Assembly (NCBI RefSeq): GCF_036884655.1
Contig: NC_088359.1
Span: 18,480,501-18,544,500, forward strand
Direction of reading: 5' to 3'
Origin: Musa acuminata AAA Group
Taxonomy: Eukaryota > Streptophyta > Magnoliopsida > Zingiberales > Musaceae
DNA: 64,000 nucleotides
In this document: one piece after another, positions 21,382 to 33,300 of the stretch
Numbering within the stretch: the first letter of the stretch is position 1
Layout: each line of letters opens with the position of its first letter
Notes under the pieces: model-generated
Databases searched by the model: none
Seen by the model: only the letters and a program-made list of their open reading frames with translations
Told to the model about the DNA's origin: nothing
Translations under genes and position numbers: made by a program

Positions 21382-24300
21382 TTAATCTTTCTTTGCTCGG
21401 TTCCGTGCAGCTCTGGCTGTGCTTGATCGCTCAGACTGTGAGAAACGGATAAAAATGTGCATAACTATTGTAACCAGTATAACCGCTGCTATGGTGAGCA
21501 CAACTCCTTTCCATGTCGACAAGAGTTCTGTCCATTTGAAGAATCTGAATGTAGCATATGACAGAAGACTCGACCAAAATACCACCACCTGTTGCCAAGT
21601 TTATCGATCAAGAAAGATAAAAGATACAGGATATGCTGATTGTGTAGAAGTCTCAGTAGGAATTATGACCATCTCGAAACAAATTATCACCACAATATAA
21701 TATAATTTTTCATTTGCGAAAAAAATGATTTTAATTGTTTCAGATGAATGAAAATAAGACCAGCATATATACTTCTTTAATTAGATAGAAACCCCAAGGC
21801 AAATAGTGAAGATAAACACATCTAGTCATATCACAGCAAGCCACCTAGACTCTTTAGATTCCTAAAGTTCACAAATCATAAGCTTCCTATCAGCAAAAGC
21901 ATCTTCACCTTCCTCGTTACTTTCTTCTAGGTCATCGACTATCTCGACTGATATACCATGAGAATGCTGCTTTACACTGCTGCATCATTGATAGAAGTTT
22001 TTTTTTTTTTTGATAAGTAAAGGTGAATTGATTTTGTGTAAAGTTTCTACAAATAGCTTTGTCTATACAAGTTATAGACGAAGCTAGGTAACTCGTAGAG
22101 TATTCATGCGGTAGTTATGACTACATATACTATAGACTATAACTCTTAACTGTGGCCAACAAATAAAATTTAAAGTCCAGATATGCCAAGATTTCCTGTG
22201 GGTATAGCTTTTACCATCATGCCCAAGATCATTAGCAAATAGTAAAATTCAATTTGATAAAAATATCTTTTTCTCTTTGTGTAAGGTGCTCCATTTTGAG
22301 ATCGTTCTCCATACATGATCTTAATGTTGAATCTCGGATTTTGATAATAAAATCAACTGTCATTTGTTATCTAATCTATATGTTGAGATAAGTGTGCCGG
22401 ATTAACTACAATGAAAATAAGATATGCAACAGGAGTTGCGCCGGAGTCAAGACAATGATCACGTTGGGAGTTCGAGAGATCGACGGAAGTTCGGACAGTC
22501 GTCGGAAGTTCTGCGGGAACGAATCCGAGAAGTCCATGAGCTTGCCAAAGAAGCTCGTCGGAACTCGCCAAGTGGATCGTCGCAAGTCCAGGAGTTTGCC
22601 GGAAGTCCGCAGGAGCATCACCGAGGGTTCATCGGATGACCGACGGAAGTTCGCCGGAAGAAGCGATTGACGCACCGGAGCAAGTTGCAGTAAATATCTT
22701 AGGAAAAATCGTAGTTAGCACAATGATTAAGTTGGAAATGGGAGGTGATCCTATTAACTTAATCTTGGGGCAATTGGGCCCCTGAAAAAACCCAAATTGG
22801 GCCGAATGGATCAACCCATTCGGACCCTGATTTCTGCCAAGCGGTTCAACCGCCTCAGTCAGGCGGTGGCACCGCTTGAGCTCAGTCTTCGAGCTCTGGC
22901 AGGAGGTGCAACCGCCCCTGACAGAGGTGGCACCGCCTGGGCTCGGTCTCCGAGCTCTGGCTGAGCGGTGCAACCGCCTCAGTCAGGAGGTGGCACCGCT
23001 TGAGCTCGGTCTTCGAGCTCTGGCAGGAGGTGCAACCGCCCCTGACAGGAGGTGGCACCGCCCAGAGGCTCAGTATTCGAGCTCTGCTAGTGGTGCAACC
23101 GCTCCACTCAGGAGGTGCAACCGCCAGATCTCGGAATTCCGGGAATTGACAGTTTTGAGCTCCAAATTCAAACTGGGTTGGGGCCTATAAATACCCCACC
23201 CATTCAGCACTAAAAGGCAACATACACACACCGAAATCTTGATCTTATTCTGTGAATCTTAGAGCTCAAAATTGTTGTAAAGGCCAAAAGTTCTTCTCCC
23301 TCATTTCTTCCAAGTTCTGATCTTTAAAGAGATGAGAGAAAATTCTGTAAGGGTTGTCTCCTAAGCCCGTCAAAAGGAGTGAAACTGTAAAAGGGTAGTT
23401 GGCCTTCGCCTATTGAAGGAAGGCCTCTAGTTGACATCGGTGACCTCGTCGGTGGAGGAAGCCAAAAGTGGAGTAGGTTAAGATTGACCGAACCACTCTA
23501 AATCTCGGTTTGCATTTACTTTGAACATCTTATCCTTACTGCAAATCTCCTCAAAAGCTTACTGCTTTCTGCGCATATACGATCGGGTATCAAAATTTGC
23601 ACTTTCCGAATCGGCGTTTAGACGTAAATCAGTTTTATCGTACGATCATCATATTTTAGTTTGCGTTTACGTTTTGATTTCTATCATAACTGCAAACTGC
23701 CTTTATATCCTTGCTTTAACTGCATCTCGCTTAGTCAAGTGATTTACGAATCAGCATTTAGACGTAAATCAATTTCTTCGTACGAATATCATATTTCAGT
23801 TTGCGCCTACTATCTGATTTGAACCATAACTGCAAACTGCACTTATATCTTTGCTGCATCTCGATTAATCAAAAGTTAAAGTGATTTACGAATCGACTTT
23901 CCTACCAAAATCACTTTTATCGAACGAACGCGATTTTTATCGTAGAAGGTTTTCCGCTGCACTAATTCACCCCCCCCTCTTAGTGCTCTTGATCCTAACA
24001 ATTGGTATCAGAGCAGGATTAACTCTCAAACGGACTAAAACCCAAGAGAGTTGGTATATGCCGGAAACCAAGAGGGCCATTCTATTACACGTCCACCCAT
24101 GTTCAATGGGACGGACTACACCTATTAGAAGACCCGAATGAGGATCTTTCTTATTTTTATGGATTTTGAACTTTGGAATCTTGTCGAAAATGGATTTTTG
24201 AAGTCTTCTCTTCCAATGATCGATTGGAATGAATTGGAGAAGAAGGCTTTCGCTCTTAATGCAAAGGCTATGAATGCCTTATTTTGTGCCCTTGATAAAA

Positions 24301-27300
24301 ATGAGTTCAACCATGTTTCGGTTTGTGAAACCGCATTCGATATTTGGCACACACTCGAAGTGACTCATGAAGGCACAAGTAGAGTGAAAGAGTCAAAAAT
24401 CAATCTTTTGTTACATTCTTTCGAACTTTTCCGGATGAAACCGAGTGAGACTATTAGCGACATGTTTACCCATTTCACGGATGTCGTCAACGGTCTAAAA
24501 TGACTCGGAAAAAGTTTTTCGGATTTTGAGCTCGTAAATAAGATTCTAAGATCCCTTCCTAAGAGTTGAGATCCTAAAGTCACTGCTATTCAAGAGGCGA
24601 AAGATCTAAACAACTTCCCTCTTAAAGAACTAATCGGGTCATTAATGACCTACGAGATGACTTGCAAAGCTCATGAAGAGCAAGATGACATCCTTCCAAA
24701 GAATAGGAAGGATATGGCACTTAGAACTTCAGAAGACCACTTGAGAGAAAACTCAAGTGATGAGGACTGTGACGATGACTCGGTACTTCTAACAAGGAAA
24801 TTTAAAAAATTCATTAAAATAAACAAGTTCAAGAATGACACAAAAAATAAACTTGAACCCAAGAAGGACCAGGTTATTTGCTATGAGTGCAAGAAGCCGG
24901 GACACTACAAGAGTGATTGTCCCCAAGTCAAAAAGAGAACATCAAAGAAGAAGGCACTCAAAGCAACATGGGATGACTCGAGCGCGTCCGAAGGAGAGGA
25001 GACCAACACCGAGCAAGTTGCTCATTACGCCTTAATGGCCATCGGAGAGGACGTAACAAATTTAATAGATGCAGATTTATCATTTGATGAATTATTAAAT
25101 GCCTTCCATGACTTATTTGATGAATGTAAGATTATTAGTAGAAAATACAAATTGCTAAAAAAGGAGCATGATAGTCTTACTTGTAATTTCGATAAGTTAA
25201 AAATTGAATATCATGATAGTTTAGGTTCATGCATAAAATGCCATGATCTAGAAACCCTCCAAAAGGAAAACTTGCTACTTAAGGACACCTTGAAGAAATT
25301 CGAGGTTGATAGCAAGTCCTTGAACATGATCCTTGCAAACAAGGGTCACGTTCCCAAAGAAGTGGAATCGGATTTGTGAGAAGTCCTCACCAAAATCCAA
25401 CCACCTTCATAAAAGACCCCATCTTACATGTTCGACACCAAAGCAAATGCAACTTTTGTTGCAAACATGGACACAAAACGCATTATTGTCCATTCAAGAA
25501 AATTACTCCAAACAAATTAATTTGGGTTCCTAAAGGAACCATGATAAATTCTATGCAACATGATAAACAATGTAGATCTATTTTTGATGCACCCAAAAGC
25601 TAATGGGTACCTAACAATCATCCTTTCTTGTAGAAACCTATACCATCGCAAGCTAGGAGCAAGAGATGGTACCTTGATAGTGGATGCTCAAAGCATATGA
25701 CCGGAGATCCATCTCAATTCTCTAAGCTCACTAGCATAGACGAAGGCTATGTCACCTTCGGAGACAACAACAAGGGTAAAATCATTGGCAAAGGAACCAT
25801 AGGTAACAAATCCAACTTCTTTATCGAAGATGTTTTGTTAGTTGATGGTTTAAAACATAACCTCTTGAGCATTAGTCAATTATGTGATAAAAGATATATT
25901 GTCATATTCGAATCTAATGCTTGCATCATTGAAAAACCACACAAAAACACGTCTATGATTACATTAAAACAAAATAACGTATACACTATTGGCATCAATG
26001 ATTTGTGTAATGAAATATGTTTTTCGGTTTTGAATGAGGATGCTTGGCTATGGCATAGAAGATTAGGTCATGCTAGCATGAAACTAATCACTCAAATATC
26101 ATCTAAAGAACTTGTAAGAGGAATTCCTCATATCAAGTTCATCAAAGATAATGTTTGTGATGCTTGCCAATTAGATAACCAAATTAAGGGCAGTTTCAAA
26201 GCTAAGAATCAAATAAGCACCTCTAGGCCCTTACAATTGATCCATATAGACTTGTTCGGACCAATCTCTACATCAAGCCTAGGAGGTAGCAAATACGCCT
26301 TCGTCATTGTGGATGAGTATAGCAGATACACATGGACTTATTTCTTAAAACAGAAAAATGAATGCTTTAGATATTTTACCAAGTTTTGTAAACTTGTTCA
26401 GAATGAGAAGGGTTCTATGATTTCGTCAATTCGAAGTGATCACGGTGGTGAATTTCAGAACCATGATTTCGAAGAATTTTATGAACTCAATGGATACAAC
26501 CATAATTTCTCTACTCCTAGAAATCCTCAACAAAATGTAGTAGAAAGAAAAAATTAAAATTTACAAGAAATGGCAAGAACCATGTTGAATGAACATAGCC
26601 TACCCAAATATTTTTGAGTCGAAGCCGTAAATACTGCATGCTATATTTTGAATAGAGTTCTAGTAAGACCCTTACTCACCAAAACTCCCTATGAGTTATG
26701 GAACAACAAAAAACCCAATGTTTCATATTTTAAAGTCTTTGGGTGTAAGTGTTTTATCTTGAATAAAAAAGATAACTTAGGAAAATTTAATGCTAAATTC
26801 GATGAAGGAATCTTTCTTGGTTATTCTTCGGTTTCTAAAGCTTTTCGTATCTTCAATTAAAAAACTTTAATTATTGAAGAATCCTTGTCTTTAATGAGAT
26901 TTCCGAAATCAGAAAAAACGATTTTGATGATGATGTTAATTTTGATTCCTTGAATTTAAATGAAACCCCGTCTCCAACTAGCAACTTGAATTCATCCACT
27001 TCCGAAATATCCTTATACAAGGATTGGAAGTATGTAAATGCTCATCCTAAGGAGCTAATCTTAGGAGACACATCAACGGGGGTTCAAACACGTTCTTCTC
27101 TTAAAATTTTTTGTTCCAACGTCGCTTTTCTCTCCCAAATTGAACCCAAATGTGTTGACGAAGCCATGAAAGATGATTCATGGATTATCGCAATGCAAGA
27201 TGAATTAAATCAATTTAAGAGAAATGAGGTGTGGAAGCTTGTTCCTAGGCCAAATGACCATTTAGTTATTGGTACTAAATGGGTTTTTAGAAACAAGCAA

Positions 27301-30300
27301 GATGAATATGGTATCGTGGTTAGAAACAAGACTAGATTAGTGGCCAAAGGTTTCAACCAAGAAGAAGGTATCGATTACGAAGAAACCTTCGCTCTTGTGG
27401 CTCGATTAGAAGCCATAAGGATGCTCGTTGCCTACGCTAGTAGTAATAATTTTAAGTTGTTTCAAATGGATGTTAAAAGCGCTTTTCTTAATGGCTTTAT
27501 TTCCGAAGAAGTCTATATTGAACAACCTCCTGGATTTGAAAATAATAGCCTCCCTAATCATGTGTTTAGATTAACTAAAGCTCTCTATGGTTTAAAACAA
27601 GCTCCGAGGGCTTGGTATGAGAGACTTAGTTCTTTTCTTATCGAAAATAATTTCACAAAAGGTAAGGTTGATACTACATTGTTCATCAAGAATTTTGAAA
27701 ATGATTTTCTCATTGTTCAGATTTATGTTGATGATATTATCTTTAGTTCTACGAATGAATCTCTTTGTGAATCTTTTGCTAAAACTATAAGTCTTGAATT
27801 CGAAATGAGTTTAATGGGAGAATTAACATTCTTCTTAGGCTTACAAATCAAACAACTAAGCAATGGCATCTTTATTAGTCAAACTAAATATGATATGAAT
27901 TTGCTAAAAAAGTTTAATATGAATAACTCAAAAGCTATTAACACTCCTATGAGCACCTCCACTAAGTTAGAAATCGATGAAAGTGGAGAAAGCTTCGATC
28001 AAAAAACTTATAGCGGCATGATAGGAAGTTTACTTTACCTCACTGCAACTAGACCAGATATCATGTTCAGTGTAGGACTTTATGCTAGATTTCAATCAAA
28101 CCCTAAGATATCTCATCTCAAAGCAGTTAAAAGAATACTTAGATATCTTAATGGTACCACAAATCTAGGATTATGATACCTAAAATCAAAGAATCTTGAG
28201 TTAATTGCTTATGCTGATGCGGACTTTACTGGCTGTAAACTAGATAGAAAAAGCACATCAGGAACATGTCAATTTTTAGGACATGCTCTTGTTTCCTAGT
28301 CATCTAAGAAACAAAACTCGATTGCACTATCAACAACCGAAGCTGAATATATTGCAGCAAGTGCATGCTGTGCACAAGTTGTATGGATGAAAAACACCTT
28401 AAAAGATTATAAAATTAATCTTAAAAATATTCTCATTAAATGTGATAACACAAGTGCAATATGCTTAACGAAGAATCCTATACAACACTCAAGAACAAAA
28501 TATATTGATATTAGACATCACTTTATACGAGATGATGTTACTAATCATAATGTAATCATAGAGTTCATTGATACTAAACATCAACTAGCTGATATTTTTA
28601 CAAAATCTTTAAATGAAGAACAATTTGATTTTATAAGAAGAGAATTAGGAATGTTGATGTGTCCGAATACATAAACTAGTTAAATTATCTTTCGGACTTT
28701 ATGGAATGATCAAATCACTTGATTGCCATTACATGCCTAAATAACATGTTGAAAATTATGTGTTGAATACAAAAATTTCCATAACAATAAGCATGTTTTG
28801 TCTTCATGATTGTATTTGAAAATCAATAGCATAGTCTTGTCCGAATGCATGAAAGTGTTAATTTCATTTTCGGATTCGCTTAACAATTGGTATCCTAACA
28901 ATCGGATTTTCTCATACACTTATGAAAAATATTTTTCTGAAATTGATTTGATGAAATGATTCCTGCTTATAAATTCCATCTTGAAATATGGATGATCGTG
29001 TTTTTACTTGCAAAGATTTGTTTCACATACATATCTTGATCCTTGTAAAAAATGAAGCATGATTTAATCTCTCATCGATTTTAACTTCACAAATAGCCTT
29101 CCTCCTTCATGCAAAAAGATTATAACAAATAAAAAGGAAGAAGTATTCAAAGCAATCTATGTATCATGCTTTCCTTTATATGCTTGGAAAATAAAGGCAT
29201 GAACAACTATCACACTTATGCTCAAAATTCACTTATTGTTCTCCTGCTATCACAATTACCATGCTTTTTGTTGATGACAAAGGGGGAGAAATATATGAGT
29301 ATTAATGTCATGCTTGCATCACCAAGAGATATATGAATTGATGCTATGATTGCTATAATTTGCATTATGCCTTGTTTGTATCATGTAATGATATCAAAAT
29401 CTTATTTCGTAGTTTTACATGTTGATATCTTACAATATGATGAATTGCTACTATTACCATCATTCAAACCTGTTATGTAAAATTTGAAAATGAATGTCAA
29501 GCCTTGACATCATCTTCAGAGAGAAACATCATGATGAGAATCATGATGGGAGTATTGATAAGTTTAAATGATTTTAACTTATCAATATGTCTCTTGAATT
29601 CAAAGGTTTTGAATTCAAGAATTACTTATCTCAAGTATGGCATATAGACAGGGGGAGTTAAGGTTAACTCTATTATCAATTGATTGTCATCATCAAAAAG
29701 GGGGAGATTGTTGAATCTCGGATTTTGATGATGAAGTAAATTGTCATCTGTTATCTAATCTATATGTTGAGATAAGTGTGCATGATTAACTACGATGAAA
29801 ATAAGATATGCAACAGGAGTTACGCCGGAGTCAAGACAATGATCACGTTGGGAGTTCGAGAGTTCGACGGAAGTTCGGACAATTGTCGGAAGTTCTTCGG
29901 GAACGAATCCAAGAAGTCCATGAGCTTGCCAAAGAAGCTCGTCCGAACTCGCCAAGTGGATCGTCGCAAGTCCAGGAGTTTGCCGGAAGTCCGTAGGAGC
30001 ATCAACCCATTCGGACCCTGATTTCTGCCAGGCGGTTCAACCGCCTCAGTCAGGCGGTGGCACCGCCTAAGCTCAGTCTTCGAGCTCTGGTAGGAGGTGC
30101 AACCGCCCCTGACAGAGGTGGCACCGCTTGGGCTCGGTCTCCGAGCTCTGGCTGAGCGATGCAACCACCTCAGTCAGGAGGTGGCACCGCTTGAGCTCGG
30201 TCTTCGAGCTCTAGCAGGAGGTGCAACCGCCCCTGACAGGAGGTGGCACCGCCCAGAGGCTCAGTCTTCGAGCTCTGCCAGGCGGTGCAACCGCTCCAGT

Positions 30301-33300
30301 CAGGAGGTGCAACCGCCAGATCCCGGAATTCCGGGAATTGACAGTTTTGAGCTCCAAATTCAAACTGGGTTGGGGCCTATAAATACCCCACCCATTCAGC
30401 ACTGAAAGGCAACATACACACACCGAAATCTAGATCTTATTCTGTGATTCTTAGAGCTCAAAATTGTTGTAAAGGCCAAAAGTTCTTCTCCCTCTTTTCT
30501 TCCAAGTTCTGATCTTGAAAGAGAGGAGAGAAAATTCTGTAAGGGTTGTCTCCTAAGCCCGTCAAAAGGAGTGAAACTGTAAAAGGGTGGTTGGCCTTCG
30601 CCTATTGAAGGAAGGCCTCTAGTTGACGACGGTGACCTCGTCGGTGGAGGAAGCCAAAAGTGAAGTAGGTCAAGATTGACCGAACCACTCTAAATCTCGG
30701 TTTGCATTTACTTTGAGCATCTTATCCTTACTGCAAATCTCCTCAAAAGCTTACTGCTTTCTGCGCATATACGATCGGGTTTCAAGCTTTGCACTTTCCG
30801 AATCAGCGGTTAGACGTAAATCAGTTTTATCGTACGATCATCATATTTCAGTTTGCGTTTACGTTTTGATTTCTATCATAACTGCAAACTGCCTTTATAT
30901 CCTTGCTTTAACTGCATCTCGCTTAGTCAAGTGATTTACGAATCAGCATTTAAACGTAAATCAGTTTCTTCGTACGAATATCATATTTCAGTTTGCGCCT
31001 ACTATCTGATTTGAACCATAACTGCAAACTGCACTTATATCTTTGCTGCATCTCGCTTAATCAAAAGTTAAAGTGATTTACGAATCGGCTTTCCTACCGA
31101 AATCACTTTTATCGAACGAACGCGATTTTTATCGTAGAAGGTTTTCCGCTGCACTAATTCACCCCCCCCCCCCCCCCCTCTTAGTGCTCTTGATCCTAAC
31201 ACTTGAGTCTCTAATAATCTCTGTCAAGAGCTGAGCATTGTTTGTGTGTGGACACTCAAAGATTCTGCTACATCGTTCCTTCCACATCCACCAAATAGTG
31301 CATCTGAATATAACCTTTGTCAATTGTGTAAGAGGCCCTTTTCTTGAAAAACATTGCATGAGGTCACCTAATTCTTGATGCAAGTTTGGTTGCGACATTC
31401 TATTGAGTTCGAATCGCTGGAGAATCTCCTTCCATATCCATTTAGTATAGTCACAAGCAAAATAGAGATGGTCAACAGTTTCTTCTTGTTGCATGCAAAG
31501 GGAGCATCGGTTAACATGATGGATACCTCTCCTTTTCATATTGTCTATTGTAGGTAGTTTATACAGAAGGGCCTGCCATGTACATATGGAATGTCTCTGT
31601 GATCCCGGTCAATCCCATGTCCAACTGCTTAGGAGCCACTTGTTATTTCTTTGCCTAATTTGATTCCATGCGGATGTGACACTAAATTTTCGAGTTCATT
31701 GCTAATGGTACCTGGTGTCTCCCTACTCCTATTTCTCCTGAAATGTTATCACTTTGGCCGACTATCACATCTATTCCAATCAGGAACAACCTTTCAGATG
31801 TACTTATTTGGCTTCATTGATAGAAGTTTCACATTCAAAAGAAAAAAGCTTGGATAGAGCCTTGATTTAACAACCATGTTATATTAGCTACTCATGAACA
31901 AAATCTTTGTTCTTCTTCAAAATAAAATTGGGACAAGAAAGACAACTCCAATCATGCCATAACAAGACAGTTGGAATTATCTATAACGACAAAGTCAATG
32001 TTCACAATGTGTAAGCTTCCTATTAGCAAAGGCATTGTATATAGAAATACAATGTACCATGAGAAAGGTGCTTTATACAGGCTTGTTGAGAAGAGTTTCA
32101 CCCAGGTATGAAACTTAATTCGGGATGCATTATGATATTACAAGTTGGCAACCTTTAGTCTAATGTTTAATGAAAAACTTTTTCTTCATATAATTTGTTT
32201 TTATATATTGACAAGATAATTAACATCTTACCAGCAAAGACTTTATAGGCTGACCAAGTTGTCTTGGTTCAACACCAAAAGTGCCCTCCGATTTGTGTTT
32301 ATCCAGTAAAGCATCCTGTCAGAGAGAATAAACAAGTTCGATGATACTATGAAAGGATTAAGAAGTCATTAAGGCAAAGTAGTATCACATCTTTGCATGA
32401 AAATGAGATTAAACATATGTGACTACATTGCATGTTTTATAGCCAACAAAAACAGAAGATCCTTGGAAGACTAATACAGCATGCAAGAAAGAATACTATG
32501 CCTTAGCCACAAATATGTCTTTACACCACTGTGACACTCCCTCATCTGTTTCAGGTAGATCAGTCATTTCATGCCGCTTAATATGGACATGTACCTGCAA
32601 GCATAATAGTCTTAGATGAGAACAAAGTCGAAAACAGATCCAAAACACATTAAAATGTTAAGCAATTATTTTATCAATCATTGATAAGAAACTTCACTGG
32701 TCACTGACAGTAGAGGGCAGAGACCAATCCATACTGGCTAAAGATTGCACACATGGTTGCTGGCAATGTTGCTCAAGTATGCAGGAGTAAACCATACAGC
32801 CAACATAACATCTATGGTTGATAACTACTACAGAAATGTGTACAAAGAAGAGTACAAATACAATCCTACATATAACAATAAACCTTTAGAATTAAAGTCA
32901 AAATAGAAGCTGAAATAACCTAATTTAACATGAAAATAATACAAATTTTCTTGATTTGCTAACTTTTTTATACACATGTACAATATGAGAATAAAAAAAT
33001 TCTCAACTGAATTAGACCACTTGTAGCCCGAAATCTTGATGGATAATGCACTGATGTTGGCAATAATGATGCAGATGAGACATTGTTCGTGGTGTTCATC
33101 ATCTCACAACATATTTCTCATATTTTCTAGGATTTATACAAGTTTATCTGGTTCTTTGCTACACATAACATATGCTGTACTCCATCTATGCTTGTAGCCC
33201 AGACTCTTGATGGATACTACTCTTTTGTTGGCATTAATTTTGCAGATGAGACATCATTCTCCGTGTTCCTTCTGGTAATATATTGCTCATATTCATGTAG

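Larger units (their letters stand above)
22325..31201 (+). mobile_element. Near-complete Copia (SIRE/Maximus-like) retrotransposon, 8877 bp
   Basis: LTR - primer-binding site - gag - protease - integrase - RT - RNase H - 3' UTR with polypurine tracts - LTR, on the plus strand, antisense to LPAT2. Flanking pentamers CTTAA (22320-22324) and CTTGA (31202-31206) form a target duplication with one mismatch. All domains are present in order, but there are several premature stops and the gag start codon is lost (TTG at 24051 where the copy at 6354 has ATG). It is therefore not autonomous as it stands. Confidence 0.93.
22001..31813 (-). mobile_element. 5'-truncated LINE in LPAT2 intron 10, split by Copia
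   Basis: LINE in minus orientation: poly-T (its poly-A tail) at 22001 and LINE 3' UTR to 22319, interrupted by Copia 22325-31201, then continuing 31202-31813. The right part encodes the LINE C-terminus: [16 protein letters not shown], then [13 protein letters not shown] (zinc-binding RT-associated domain). It is flanked by a 16-bp direct repeat TCATTGATAGAAGTTT at 21985-22000 and 31814-31829, the target-site duplication. About 930 bp of LINE remain. Confidence 0.92.
21589..32231 (-). other. LPAT2 intron 10 (10.6 kb, carrying nested transposons)
   Basis: Separates codons ending ...PIKSLL from VVVFWSS. Donor CTG|GTAAGA at 32231, acceptor CAACAG at 21589. About 9.8 kb of it is LINE plus Copia insertion; native intron is only about 21589-21984 and 31830-32231. 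Without the insertions it would be about 0.8 kb. Confidence 0.88.

Noticed and set aside
28675..29708. Possible envelope-like ORF after pol, as described in some SIRE elements
   Set aside because: Only short stop-rich frames are present between pol and the 3' LTR in all four copies.
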